From Salinarimonas sp046292825 (GTDB lineage: Bacteria > Pseudomonadota > Alphaproteobacteria > Rhizobiales > Beijerinckiaceae): 64,000 bases of DNA. A program made the translations under genes and the position numbers. Shown piece after piece: positions 51,296 through 59,691 of this stretch; position 1 is the first letter of the stretch; each line of letters begins with the position of its first letter. Below the pieces are notes generated by a model. That model was not told where the DNA came from, searched no databases, and saw only the letters and a list, made by a program, of their open reading frames with translations. Location of the stretch: contig NZ_JBKBQG010000016.1 of assembly GCF_046292825.1 (NCBI RefSeq), forward strand, positions 19,483 through 83,482. The letters run 5' to 3'.

Positions 51296-52798
51296 ATGGC
51301 GCCCACCCGCCTCCACGAACTCGCCGCCCGCAATGCCGCCATCCGCCCCGATCGGCCCGCTCTGCGCGACGGCGAGGGCACGGTCCATAGCTGGGGCGCG
51401 CTCGACGCGGCGATCTCCGAGGCGTCGGAGATCCTGCGCGCGCGCGGCGTGCGGCCGGGCGACCGGGTGCTGATCGTCTCCGAGAACGCGCCCGCCCTCG
51501 TCGCCTTCTTCTTCGCCGCCTCGCGGCTCGATGCCTGGGCCGTGCCGGTCAATGCGCGGCTCGTGGCGGCGGAGCTCGCGCGCATCCGAGACGATGCGAG
51601 CCCGCGCGTCGAGATCTACGTCGCCACCGCCTCGCCCGACGCGGCGCGCCATGCCGAGAGCGTCGGCGCGCTCCACGTCGAGACCGCCTGCGGCAGGGTC
51701 GCGATCGCGCAGGGCGGGGACGCGCGGCCCGAGCCGGTCTCGGACGGCGCCGATCAGGTCGCCTGTCTCCTCTACACGACCGGCACGACCGGGCGGCCGA
51801 AGGGCGTGATGCTGAGCCACGGAAATCTTCTCTTTGCCGGCAATGCATCCGCGCAGATGCGCCGCATGCATCCCGGCGACGTGATCTACGGCGTCCTGCC
51901 GATCACCCACGTCTTCGGCCTCGCCTCGATGCTGTCGGCGGCGGCGAGCGTCGGCGCCGAGTTGCGGCTCGTCCCGCGCTTTCGCCCGGAGGCCGTGCTC
52001 GCCGCTCTGCACGCGGGCGTGACGATCCTGCCCGCCGTGCCGCAGATGCACGCGCTCCTCGTCTCGCATGCCCGCGCGATCGGCGAGGAGCGGCTGACGG
52101 GCTCGGACCTGCGCTTCGTCTCGTCCGGCGGCGCACCCCTCGACCCCGAGCTCAAGCGCCGCGCGGAGGCTTTCTACGGCCTGCCCCTGCAGAACGGATA
52201 CGGCATGACGGAGACGAGCGCGGGGATCACCGCGACCCGCAGCGCGCTCGGCAGCGGCGACGTCTCGGTCGGCCTCGCCTTCCCGGGCGTCGAGGTCGCG
52301 CTCGACTCAGCCGACGGTGCGGCGGACGGCGTCGGCGAGATCCTGACGCGGGGCCCGCACGTGATGCGCGGGTATTACCAAAACCCGGAGGAGACCGCCC
52401 GCGTGATGCAAGACGACGGTTTCCTGCGCACGGGCGATCTCGGCCGCATGGACGAGGACGGGCGCCTGCACGTCGTCGGGCGCTCGAAGGAGCTGATCAT
52501 CCGCTCGGGCTTCAACGTCTATCCGGTCGAGGTCGAGGCGGCGCTCGTCGAGCACCCCAAGGTCATCCAGGCGGCCGTCGTCGGGCGGCGGGTGGAGGGC
52601 GGCAACGAGGAGGTCGTCGCCTTCGTCCTCGTCGAGCCCGGCACCGTCCTCGACGCCGCCGAGCTCGAGGCCCATGTCGAGCCGCGGCTCAGCCCCTACA
52701 AGCGCCCGAGCGCCTACAGGATCGAGACCGAGCTTCCCGCGACCGCGACCGGCAAGATCCTCAAACATGCGCTCGCGACGCGTCTGCGCGACGGGTGA
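51296..52798 (+). CDS. AMP-forming acyl-CoA synthetase (class I adenylate-forming enzyme)
   Basis: The protein has 500 residues. The ATP-binding P-loop is YTTGTTGRPKGVMLSH, followed by VSSGGAPLDPELKRRA, NGYGMTETSAGI, the Asp of FLRTGDLG and the hinge GRSKELIIRSGFNVYPVEVE. The acylating Lys is in PATATGKILKHAL. Fatty or aromatic acids are the usual substrates. It is the last gene of the IclR-linked cluster, and a second CoA ligase of a different mechanism is encoded at 39996. Confidence 0.92.
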   Translation: MAPTRLHELAARNAAIRPDRPALRDGEGTVHSWGALDAAISEASEILRARGVRPGDRVLIVSENAPALVAFFFAASRLDAWAVPVNARLVAAELARIRDDASPRVEIYVATASPDAARHAESVGALHVETACGRVAIAQGGDARPEPVSDGADQVACLLYTTGTTGRPKGVMLSHGNLLFAGNASAQMRRMHPGDVIYGVLPITHVFGLASMLSAAASVGAELRLVPRFRPEAVLAALHAGVTILPAVPQMHALLVSHARAIGEERLTGSDLRFVSSGGAPLDPELKRRAEAFYGLPLQNGYGMTETSAGITATRSALGSGDVSVGLAFPGVEVALDSADGAADGVGEILTRGPHVMRGYYQNPEETARVMQDDGFLRTGDLGRMDEDGRLHVVGRSKELIIRSGFNVYPVEVEAALVEHPKVIQAAVVGRRVEGGNEEVVAFVLVEPGTVLDAAELEAHVEPRLSPYKRPSAYRIETELPATATGKILKHALATRLRDG

Positions 52799-52973
52799 CG
52801 AGCCGCGGCGGTCCCCGATAGAGCCCGCAAACCGAACCCTCCGGCTCACCGGTGCCGCCGAGACCGGGGAGCCCTGCACTAACGATTTTGGCGAGGCGGG
52901 CCCCTTCGCAGCGGCACGATCGCGACGTAAGTTGCGCCGCGCCATGTGGCGTGCTTCGTCGAAAGACCTCACC

Positions 52974-53315
52974 ATGAAAACCAATGCTCTGCGGCTCGCC
53001 AGCGCGATTGCGCTGGGGTTGTCCGCCTTTGCTCTGCCCATGACCGAGGCGTCGGCCCTCGACCGGCGTGTGGAAATCGTCAATCGAACCGGTTACACGA
53101 TGGTGGAATTCTACGCCTCGAACCAAGACCGGACGACGTGGGAAGAGGACATTCTCGGGGCGAGCGTGCTGCCGTCGGGCAGATCTGTGGTGATCGACAT
53201 CGACGACGCCTCAGGTTATTGCATGTTCGACTTCAAGGCCGTCTTCGACGATGGTGACGAGGTCGAGGAATTCGGCGTCAACGTCTGCGAGGTGGCGACC
53301 TTCACCTTCGAGTAA
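52974..53315 (+). CDS. Small secreted protein of unknown function
   Basis: The protein has 113 residues. A Sec signal peptide (MKTNALRLASAIALGLSAFALPMTEASA) is followed by about 85 residues of mainly beta-type sequence: RRVEIVNRTGYTMVEFYASNQDRTTWEEDIL, a SGRSVVIDIDD strand and DFKAVFDDGDEVEEFGVNVCEVATFTFE. Two Cys residues in the mature part could form a disulfide. I do not recognise a named domain. It stands alone between the ligase and the tRNA gene. The 230 bases after it hold nothing I can identify. Confidence 0.8.
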   Translation: MKTNALRLASAIALGLSAFALPMTEASALDRRVEIVNRTGYTMVEFYASNQDRTTWEEDILGASVLPSGRSVVIDIDDASGYCMFDFKAVFDDGDEVEEFGVNVCEVATFTFE

Positions 53316-53545
53316 GGCCGACGCGGCAAAGGAGCGCCGAGATGCGAACAGGTCGGCGCTCCCGACCGCGCCCCGTGCCGGACGAAGCCCGTGCGGTCGA
53401 ATCTCGCACACGAGACGAGATATGTTTTCTGTTGCAGGGTGCCGTGCTCGCGTGGGCAGACGTCACGGGGAGAACCATCGCGTCGCACGTAGGCGTCGCC
53501 CGTGCCGCGCTACGCGAGGAAATGCATGAGGATCGTCGGCGCGGT

Positions 53546-53635
53546 TGGCGGAGAGGGGGGGATTCGAACCCCCGATACGGTTGCCCGTATGCCGCATTTC
53601 GAGTGCGGTGCATTCAACCACTCTGCCACCTCTCC
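53546..53635 (-). tRNA. tRNA-Ser (anticodon CGA)
   Basis: On the minus strand a complete 90-base class II tRNA is visible: acceptor stem GGAGAGG with CCTCTCC, a D arm with GGCAGAGTGGTTGAATG, an anticodon arm CCGCA-CTCGAAA-TGCGG with anticodon CGA (53601-53599), a long variable arm, the T arm GGGGGTTCGAATCCCCC, and an encoded CCA end. It reads UCG codons. Confidence 0.97.
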
Positions 53636-53750
53636 GTCGAGGCGGGGCGCGCGGCGGGCGCGCGGCCCGTTTGCGAGCAGCGGGCGGGTCGATAGCATGC
53701 GGGGGGCGGGGCGACAAGCGGAATTCGCGCGCTCGTCCACGCGCTTTCGA

Positions 53751-53779
53751 TTGACATTCGCAGCCGATGCGACTACCTC
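53751..53779 (+). promoter_or_regulatory. Predicted promoter of rplU-rpmA
   Basis: TTGACA (53751-53756), 17 bases, TACCTC (53774-53779). The -35 box is perfect. The 303-base gap between the tRNA and rplU otherwise shows only a GC-rich leader of about 150 bases; L21 leader autoregulation is known in some bacteria but no specific fold is evident here. Confidence 0.6.
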
Positions 53780-53938
53780 CCTCGCTTCCGGCGCGTGCGC
53801 GTCGGAATCCCATTTTGCCGGAAGCTGCAAAGAAGCCGGCCCCGCCCGCCGCGGGCCCTCGGATCACTCCTCGGGCATGCGGCGTCGACGCTCGATCCGG
53901 GCGCGGCGGAGAGCCGGAACGAACACGAGGAGAAAACG

Positions 53939-54250
53939 ATGTTCGCAGTGATCAAGACCGGCGGCAAGCAGTACCGCGTTGCCGCGCAGGACGTGATTAC
54001 GATCGAGAGGCTCGCCGCCGAGCCGGGCCAGACGGTTTCGTTCGAGGCGCTGATGCTGGTCGACGGCGACGCCGTCACCGTCGGCGCCCCCGTCGTGGAC
54101 GGCGCGCGCGTGACGGGCGAGGTCGTCGAGCTCACGCGGGGCCCGAAGGTGATCGCCTTCAAGAAGCGCCGCCGCAAGAACTCGAAGCGCAAGCGCGGGC
54201 ACCGTCAGGATCTGATGACGGTGCGCATCGTCGAGATCGCCGCCGCCTGA
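53939..54250 (+). CDS. rplU: 50S ribosomal protein L21
   Basis: The protein has 103 residues. The start MFAVIKTGGKQYRV and the C-terminal basic segment VIAFKKRRRKNSKRKRGHRQDLMTVRI are diagnostic. It binds 23S rRNA in the large subunit. The ATG follows GAGGAGAAAACG. rpmA follows after 75 bases, the conserved order. Confidence 0.97.
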   Translation: MFAVIKTGGKQYRVAAQDVITIERLAAEPGQTVSFEALMLVDGDAVTVGAPVVDGARVTGEVVELTRGPKVIAFKKRRRKNSKRKRGHRQDLMTVRIVEIAAA

Positions 54251-54325
54251 GGGGCGTGACGGCAATCCGGGAATTCGGCGGCGTCGCATGCGCGTCGCGA
54301 GACAGAGATAGAGCGGAGTAGTCCC

Positions 54326-54592
54326 ATGGCTCACAAGAAGGCAGGCGGTTCGTCCCGCAACGGCCGCGATTCCGAAGGCCGTCGCCTCGGCGTCAAGAAG
54401 TTCGGCGGCGAAGCCGTCGTCGCCGGCAACATCATCGTGCGTCAACGCGGCACGCGCGTCCATCCGGGCGTGAATGTCGGCCTCGGCAAGGATCACACGA
54501 TCTATGCGCTCTGCGAGGGCCACGTCCGATTCGGCCAGCGACATGGCAAATCGGTCGTATCCGTCGTGCCCGCCGCCGAGGCGGCCGAATAA
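54326..54592 (+). CDS. rpmA: 50S ribosomal protein L27
   Basis: The protein has 88 residues. The start MAHKKAGGSSRNGRDSEGRR is the flexible tail that reaches the peptidyl transferase centre. LGVKKFGGEAVVAGNIIVRQRGT is the core signature. A strong intrinsic terminator lies 115 bases after its stop. Confidence 0.98.
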   Translation: MAHKKAGGSSRNGRDSEGRRLGVKKFGGEAVVAGNIIVRQRGTRVHPGVNVGLGKDHTIYALCEGHVRFGQRHGKSVVSVVPAAEAAE

Positions 54593-54706
54593 AAGGCGAG
54601 AGCTGAACACCCGATGCGAAGCTCCCGCCGGTCCCACCAGAACCGAGCGGTCCGAGCTTCCACCGGGTCAGGCGCACCGACAAGCGCTCCGGTCGCTCGA
54701 AACCCG

Positions 54707-54736
54707 AAGGGGAGGTGGGAATTCCACCTCCCCTTT
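54707..54736 (+). terminator. Intrinsic terminator after rpmA
   Basis: AAGGGGAGGTGG and CCACCTCCCCTT form a perfect 12-bp stem around GAATT and end in TTT. It closes the rplU-rpmA unit before the acetyltransferase gene, which begins 46 bases later. Confidence 0.85.
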
Positions 54737-54781
54737 CGCGTTCGATCTCCGGCGAAGCCGGGACCCATACGGAGCGCACCG

Positions 54782-55465
54782 ATGTTCCCAGACCTGTTCC
54801 GCGACGACGTCTTCCGGCTCGAGACGAGACGGCTGTGGCTGCGCTGGCCGCGCGCCGGCGACGCGCGCGCGATCGCCGCGCTCGCGGGCGAGCGGGAGGT
54901 GGCCGAGATGACGGCACGCATCCCGCACCCCTACCCGACCGAGGAGGCGGACGCCTTCGTGGTCCGCGCGCGCGGCGCCATGCTGGCGGGCAGCGAGCTC
55001 GTCTTCGCCGTCGCGCCGAAGGCGCGTCCGACCGCCCTCGTCGGCATGGTCGGCATCCACCCGACCGACCAGGGGCCCGCGCTCGGCTATTGGATCGGCC
55101 GCGAGCATTGGGGCCAGGGCCTCGCCACCGAGGCGGCGCGCGCCCTGATCGACGCGGCGTTCTCCTACACGCGGATGCCGGAGCTCGTGGCCTCGGTGCG
55201 GGTCGTCAATCCCGCTTCGCGGCGGGTGCTCGAGACCTGCGGCTTCCGGGCTGCCGGCAGCGGCTTCGAGACCTCGCCGCTGCGCGGGCGCATGGCGGTC
55301 GACCGCTTCGTGCTCGAGCGGCGCGTGTGGGCGAGCCTCAAGAGCTGGAGCCGCGAGGGCTGGGCGCCCCCGGTCGGTTCGGGCGAGGAGCGCGCCGATG
55401 CCGCCGACGCCGAGAGCGACCCGGCACAACGAGACGAGCGCCGCCTGCCCCAGGCGGCGGAGTGA
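54782..55465 (+). CDS. GNAT-family N-acetyltransferase
   Basis: The protein has 227 residues. It is a RimJ/RimL-like acetyltransferase: LETRRLWLRWPRAGDARAIAAL, GYWIGREHWGQGLATEAARALIDAAF (acetyl-CoA binding loop) and NPASRRVLETCGFR. A Pro/Glu-rich tail of about 40 residues follows. The position between rpmA and obgE is conserved in Rhizobiales, but no substrate is known to me. A ribosomal protein is one possible target. Confidence 0.88.
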   Translation: MFPDLFRDDVFRLETRRLWLRWPRAGDARAIAALAGEREVAEMTARIPHPYPTEEADAFVVRARGAMLAGSELVFAVAPKARPTALVGMVGIHPTDQGPALGYWIGREHWGQGLATEAARALIDAAFSYTRMPELVASVRVVNPASRRVLETCGFRAAGSGFETSPLRGRMAVDRFVLERRVWASLKSWSREGWAPPVGSGEERADAADAESDPAQRDERRLPQAAE

Positions 55466-55498
55466 CGCGCGCGCGAGACGCGCTCTAGGAACGAGACG

Positions 55499-56536
55499 AT
55501 GAAATTCCTCGATCAGGCCAAGATCTACGTGAAGGCGGGGGACGGCGGCGCCGGCGCCGTCTCCTTCCGACGCGAGAAGTTCATCGAGTTCGGCGGTCCC
55601 GACGGCGGCGACGGCGGGCGCGGCGGCGACGTCTGGGTGGAATGCGCCGAGGGGCTCAACACGCTCATCGACTACCGCTACCAGCAGCACTTCAAGGCCC
55701 GCATCGGCGTCCACGGCATGGGCCGCAACCGCACCGGCGCTTCGGGCGAGGACATGGTGCTCAAGGTCCCTGTCGGCACGCAGATCCTCGACGAGGACGG
55801 CGAGACCCTGATCGCGGATCTCACCGAAATCGGCCAGAAGGTGCTTCTCGCCCGCGGCGGCAATGGCGGCTTCGGCAACGCGCAATTCACCTCCTCGACG
55901 AATCGCGCGCCGCGCCGCGCCAATCCCGGCCTGCCGGGCGAGGAGCGCTGGGTGTGGCTTCGGCTCAAGCTCATCGCCGATGCGGGCCTCGTCGGCCTGC
56001 CCAACGCGGGCAAGTCGACCTTCCTCGCCGCGACGACGGCGGCCAAGCCGAAGATCGCGGATTATCCGTTCACGACGCTCCATCCGGGGCTCGGCGTCGT
56101 GCGCATCGACGGGCGGGAATTCGTGCTCGCCGACATTCCGGGTCTGATCGAGGGCGCGCACGAGGGGGCGGGCATCGGCGACCGCTTCCTCGGCCATATC
56201 GAGCGCTGCCGCGTGCTCCTCCACCTCGTCGAGGGGACGAGCGAGCACGCGGGGAAGGCCTACAAGACGGTCCGCAACGAGCTCGAGGCCTATGGCGCCG
56301 GCCTCGTCGAGAAGCCCGAGATCGTGGCGCTCTCGAAGGCGGACGCGCTCGATCCCGACACCCTGAAGAAGCAGGTCGACCGCCTGCGCCGCGCCTGCGG
56401 GAAGAAGCCGCTCGTGCTCTCGGCGGTCTCCGGCGAGGGCGTCGAGACGGCCCTGCGCCTTCTCCTCGACGAGGTCGGCGCGCTCGCGCGCGAGGAGAAG
56501 CGGCGCGAGGAGCCGGTGCGCCCCTGGCAGCCTTGA
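55499..56536 (+). CDS. obgE: GTPase ObgE/CgtA
   Basis: The protein has 345 residues and takes part in 50S assembly and the stringent response. The glycine-rich Obg domain is MKFLDQAKIYVKAGDGGAGAVSFRREKF...GPDGGDGGRGG (1-158). G1 is GLPNAGKSTFL near 166, G3 DIPGLIEGAHEGAGIG near 208, and the SKAD (G4-like) is near 281. Beyond obgE, 56536-56590 contains a short remnant resembling the end of the palindromic repeats (CCCGGGTCCG...CGGCCCGGGACGAC). Confidence 0.97.
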   Translation: MKFLDQAKIYVKAGDGGAGAVSFRREKFIEFGGPDGGDGGRGGDVWVECAEGLNTLIDYRYQQHFKARIGVHGMGRNRTGASGEDMVLKVPVGTQILDEDGETLIADLTEIGQKVLLARGGNGGFGNAQFTSSTNRAPRRANPGLPGEERWVWLRLKLIADAGLVGLPNAGKSTFLAATTAAKPKIADYPFTTLHPGLGVVRIDGREFVLADIPGLIEGAHEGAGIGDRFLGHIERCRVLLHLVEGTSEHAGKAYKTVRNELEAYGAGLVEKPEIVALSKADALDPDTLKKQVDRLRRACGKKPLVLSAVSGEGVETALRLLLDEVGALAREEKRREEPVRPWQP

Positions 56537-56602
56537 GGGCCGTGCCCCGGGTCCGCCGCGCGGCCCGGGACGACGGCGCTCCGCGCGCGCTCGGGCGCGG
56601 TC

Positions 56603-57109
56603 TCAATGGCTCGCTTCGCGGCCCGACAGGGTGAGCTCGAGATAGCGGCGGGTGATCGGCTCGATCTCGTCGGCGACGCGCTTGGCCATCGCCTCCTCCT
56701 CGGCGAGCGATTGCCGGAAGGCGCCGATCGAGGCCGTATCGCCGGCCCGCTCGGCGATCGCGATGAGCGAGCGATAGGCCGCGATCTCGTAGGCCTCGAT
56801 CGCGTGGTCGGCGTAGAGATTCTTCAGGATCTCGTCCTGCGCGGGTGCGTGGAACATCGCGGCGGCGTTGCCGGTGAAGGCGAGGAAGCTCTCCTTGATG
56901 GTCGAGGGGCTCTCGCCATGGGAATCGAGCGCCGTCTCGAGCCGCTCGCGCTGGCGCTTCGTCTCCTCGATGTGCTGCTCGAGCATGGCCTTGAGGTCGG
57001 GATAATGGTCGAGCCGCTCGACCTGCCGCTCCATCGCCTGCAGCGCCTCGGCCTCGAGAGCGTGCGTGTTCTTGAGCGCGGTGATGTAGGTTTCCTTCAC
57101 GTCGGCCAT
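56603..57109 (-). CDS. DUF892 ferritin-like protein (YciE/YciF type)
   Basis: The protein has 168 residues, all helical. Conserved ferritin-like features are ETYITALKNTHALEAEALQAMERQVERLDHYPDL, LEQHIEETKRQRERLE, and DHAIEAYEIAAYRSLIAIAERAG with paired Glu and His residues that could bind a di-metal site. Such proteins are stress-induced in enteric bacteria. I start it at the ATG at 57109, preceded by GGAGAGACGAGA; the longer in-frame extension has no family likeness. Confidence 0.87.
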   Translation of the reverse strand: MADVKETYITALKNTHALEAEALQAMERQVERLDHYPDLKAMLEQHIEETKRQRERLETALDSHGESPSTIKESFLAFTGNAAAMFHAPAQDEILKNLYADHAIEAYEIAAYRSLIAIAERAGDTASIGAFRQSLAEEEAMAKRVADEIEPITRRYLELTLSGREASH

Positions 57110-57258
57110 TCTCGTCTCTCCTGCGGCAGCATGTGGCGCCACGCGCGCAACGGCGGGTCTCGCGCCGAGGTTCCGACGGCCGAGCCGCCGCGCCTTCCCG
57201 GGCTGGCCTTCGAGCCCTATCTCCGCTCTCGTCGGCACGGGGATGCGAGGAGGACGCG

Positions 57259-57555
57259 ATGCGGCGGGATCTGTTGAGCGAGGACGAGCGCCGGGAGATG
57301 CTGTCGGCGCTCGCCGGCTGGAGCATGGTCGAGGGCCGGGACGCGATCGCCAAGACCTACGTGTTCACGAATTTCGTCGAGGCCTTCGGCTTCATGGCCA
57401 AGGTGGCGCTGGTCGCGGAGAAGCTCGATCACCACCCCGAATGGCGCAACGTCTACCGGACCGTCGAGGTGACGCTCTCGACCCACGACGCGGGCGGTCT
57501 CACCCGCCTCGACATCGCGCTCGCCCAGGCGATGGACAAGCACGCGGCGGGGTGA
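57259..57555 (+). CDS. 4a-hydroxytetrahydrobiopterin dehydratase
   Basis: The protein has 98 residues of the pterin-4a-carbinolamine dehydratase family. The active-site motif is EKLDHHPEW, followed by YRTVEVTLSTHDAGGLTRLDIALA. It recycles the pterin cofactor of aromatic amino-acid hydroxylases, or acts on molybdopterin-related pterins. The ATG follows GAGGAGGACGCG. No hydroxylase gene is adjacent. Confidence 0.92.
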   Translation: MRRDLLSEDERREMLSALAGWSMVEGRDAIAKTYVFTNFVEAFGFMAKVALVAEKLDHHPEWRNVYRTVEVTLSTHDAGGLTRLDIALAQAMDKHAAG

Positions 57556-57583
57556 GGCGCGAGAGCGAGGCGCGTCGCGCCGC

Positions 57584-58093
57584 TCAGAACGGCACGGGCA
57601 GGATCCCCGTCGGCACGCGCAGGCGCAGGAAGGTCTGGAGCGCGAAGATCAGGGCGACGAGGCCCACCACGATCGCCGCGCTCGCCCCGATCCCCGCCCG
57701 AAAGCGGATCGTGAGGAGCGCGGGCACGAAGACGATCGTCGCGAGCGTGAAGCCGACGAGGAAGATGAGCGCGTAATAGAGGGCGATCCAGACGAAGAGC
57801 TTGCCCGCCCGCCCCCAGCCGGCGAGCGTCTGCTCGTCCGCCTCCACCGTCAGATCCGCCGTCGACGGCTCCTCGCCCCGGCGCAGGGCGGCGCGGCCGC
57901 GCGTGAGCGCCTGGCGTGCGAGCTCGAGGAGGCACAGGACGATGCCGGCCGTGCCGACATATTGCGGGAAGAGCCGCGCGCCGAGCCGGAAGCCGCCCGC
58001 CGCGAACACCACGTAGGAGAACATCGCGAGCAGCACGAGGACGAGGCCCGTTCGGAACCAGGGGCTCGGGTCGATCCCGTCTCTCGCGCTCAT
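57584..58093 (-). CDS. tctB: Tripartite tricarboxylate transporter small membrane subunit (TctB)
   Basis: The protein has 169 residues and four hydrophobic segments (FRTGLVLVLLAMFSYVVF, LFPQYVGTAGIVLCLLEL, LFVWIALYYALIFLVGF, AAIVVGLVALIFALQTF). It overlaps the stop of tctA by four bases, giving the order C-A-B on the minus strand. The N-terminal part has the FPQ pattern of TctB proteins. Confidence 0.85.
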   Translation of the reverse strand: MSARDGIDPSPWFRTGLVLVLLAMFSYVVFAAGGFRLGARLFPQYVGTAGIVLCLLELARQALTRGRAALRRGEEPSTADLTVEADEQTLAGWGRAGKLFVWIALYYALIFLVGFTLATIVFVPALLTIRFRAGIGASAAIVVGLVALIFALQTFLRLRVPTGILPVPF

Positions 58094-59598
58094 CGCACGC
58101 CCTCCTCGTCCGTCGCCCTCGCGCCGCCGCCGCGGGCCGCGCGCGCCTTCATCAGCGAGCCGCCGACGACGAGGACGAGGCAGAGCACGCCGATCGCGAT
58201 CACGCCGGGGCGGGCGAGCCATTCCCAATCATAGAGATTGTACGACATCCACAGGTAGCGTTCGGCGAGACCCGACAGGATGAAGCCGATGAGGAGCGGC
58301 GGGCGCGGCATCTCGATGCGCTTCATGATCCAGCCGAGCACGCCGAAGCCGAACAGGGTGAGGAGATCGCCCCAATGGCGCGTCTCCTGGTAGGCGCCGA
58401 GCACGACGATGCACAGCACGATCGGCGCGATCAGGTAGAAGGGCACGAAGGTGAGCTTCGCGATCGGGCGGCTGAGCGCGAGGCAGAGCAGGGTCCCCAT
58501 CACGTTGCCGATCGCGAGCGACCAGATGATCACGAAGACGAGGTCGAGATCGTCGCGCAGGAGGGCCGGCCCGGGCTGGATGCCGAAGATGAGCAGCGCG
58601 CCCAGGAAGAGCGCCATCGCGCTCGAGCCCGGCACGCCGAAGAGCAGGGTCGGCATCAGCACCCCGCCCTCGCGGGCATTGTTGGCGCTCTCGGGCGCGA
58701 TGACGCCGCGGATGTCGCCCTTGCCGAATTGCGAGCGGTCCTTCGCGGTCTGGACGACGTAGCCGTAATTCAGCCAGTCGATGATCGAGGAGCCCATGCC
58801 CGGAATGGCGCCGATGATCACGCCGAAGAGCGAATGGCGCACGACGAGCCATTTGTGACGCATCGTGTCGCGCAGGCCCTCGCCCCAGCCCCCGCCGAGC
58901 CCCGATCCGCGCTGGGCGATGGCGCCGCCTTTCGCCAGGAGGTCGATCACCTCCGGCAGCGCGAACAGGCCGAGCGCGACGATGACGAGGGAGAAGCCGT
59001 CGTAGAGATAGAGTTCGCCGAAGACGAAGCGGTATTCCGGCGCGACCGGCGCCCCGCCGACCGTGCCGATGATCAGCCCCGCGACGGCCCCGATGATGCC
59101 GAGAAGCGGTCTGTTGCCGCTGAGCACGCCCACCATCGAGAGGCCGAGCACGGTCAGCATGAACAATTCCGGCGTGCCGAAGGCGAGCACCAGCGGGCGC
59201 GCGAAGGGGACGAGCGCGGTCAGCGCCAGCGCGCCGATGAGGCCGCCGATCAGCGATGCCGTGAAGGCGGCCGAGAGCGCGCGCGCCGCCTGGCCTTTTC
59301 GCGCGAGCGGATAGCCGTCCATGATCGTCGCCTGCGATCCCGACGAGCCCGGAATGCCCATCAGCACCGAGGGGAAGGTGTCGGCGGAGGGCACGGCGGC
59401 GGCGATGCCGATCAGCATCGCGATGCCCGCATACGAATCCATGCCGAACAGGAAGGGCAGGACGAGCGCCATGCCCATGAGCCCGCCCAAGCCCGGCAGG
59501 ATGCCGACCACGATGCCGATGACGACGCCGGCGAACAGCATCGCCATGCGGAACGGATCGAGGAGGATGAACAACCCGTTGACGAGCGCGTCCCACAT
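58090..59598 (-). CDS. tctA: Tripartite tricarboxylate transporter large membrane subunit (TctA)
   Basis: The protein has 502 residues and about 11-12 helices. The family signature GILPGLGGLMGMALVLPFLFGM lies near the start and recurs as GAIPGMGSSIIDWLNYGYV. KGDIRGVIAPESANNAREGGVLMPTLLFGVPGSSAMALFLGAL is the conserved central block. It takes up carboxylates from the binding protein at 59692. No adjacent TctDE-type two-component genes are present. Confidence 0.95.
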   Translation of the reverse strand: MWDALVNGLFILLDPFRMAMLFAGVVIGIVVGILPGLGGLMGMALVLPFLFGMDSYAGIAMLIGIAAAVPSADTFPSVLMGIPGSSGSQATIMDGYPLARKGQAARALSAAFTASLIGGLIGALALTALVPFARPLVLAFGTPELFMLTVLGLSMVGVLSGNRPLLGIIGAVAGLIIGTVGGAPVAPEYRFVFGELYLYDGFSLVIVALGLFALPEVIDLLAKGGAIAQRGSGLGGGWGEGLRDTMRHKWLVVRHSLFGVIIGAIPGMGSSIIDWLNYGYVVQTAKDRSQFGKGDIRGVIAPESANNAREGGVLMPTLLFGVPGSSAMALFLGALLIFGIQPGPALLRDDLDLVFVIIWSLAIGNVMGTLLCLALSRPIAKLTFVPFYLIAPIVLCIVVLGAYQETRHWGDLLTLFGFGVLGWIMKRIEMPRPPLLIGFILSGLAERYLWMSYNLYDWEWLARPGVIAIGVLCLVLVVGGSLMKARAARGGGARATDEEGVR

Positions 59599-59691
59599 CG
59601 GCGGATGTCACCTGGTCGGGCGAAGGAGGGGCGGCGACGAACGAAGCCGCGCCCGATCGAGGCGCGGCTTCGAAGGGTGGTCTCGCGCGGC

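Noticed and set aside
53342..53695. A plus-strand 117-codon frame across the tRNA-Ser gene
   Set aside because: It overlaps the tRNA on the opposite strand and has no coding character.
56536..56602. A terminator after obgE
   Set aside because: The GC-rich hairpin CCCGGGTCCG...CGGCCCGGG has no T tract and looks like a remnant of the dispersed palindromic repeat.
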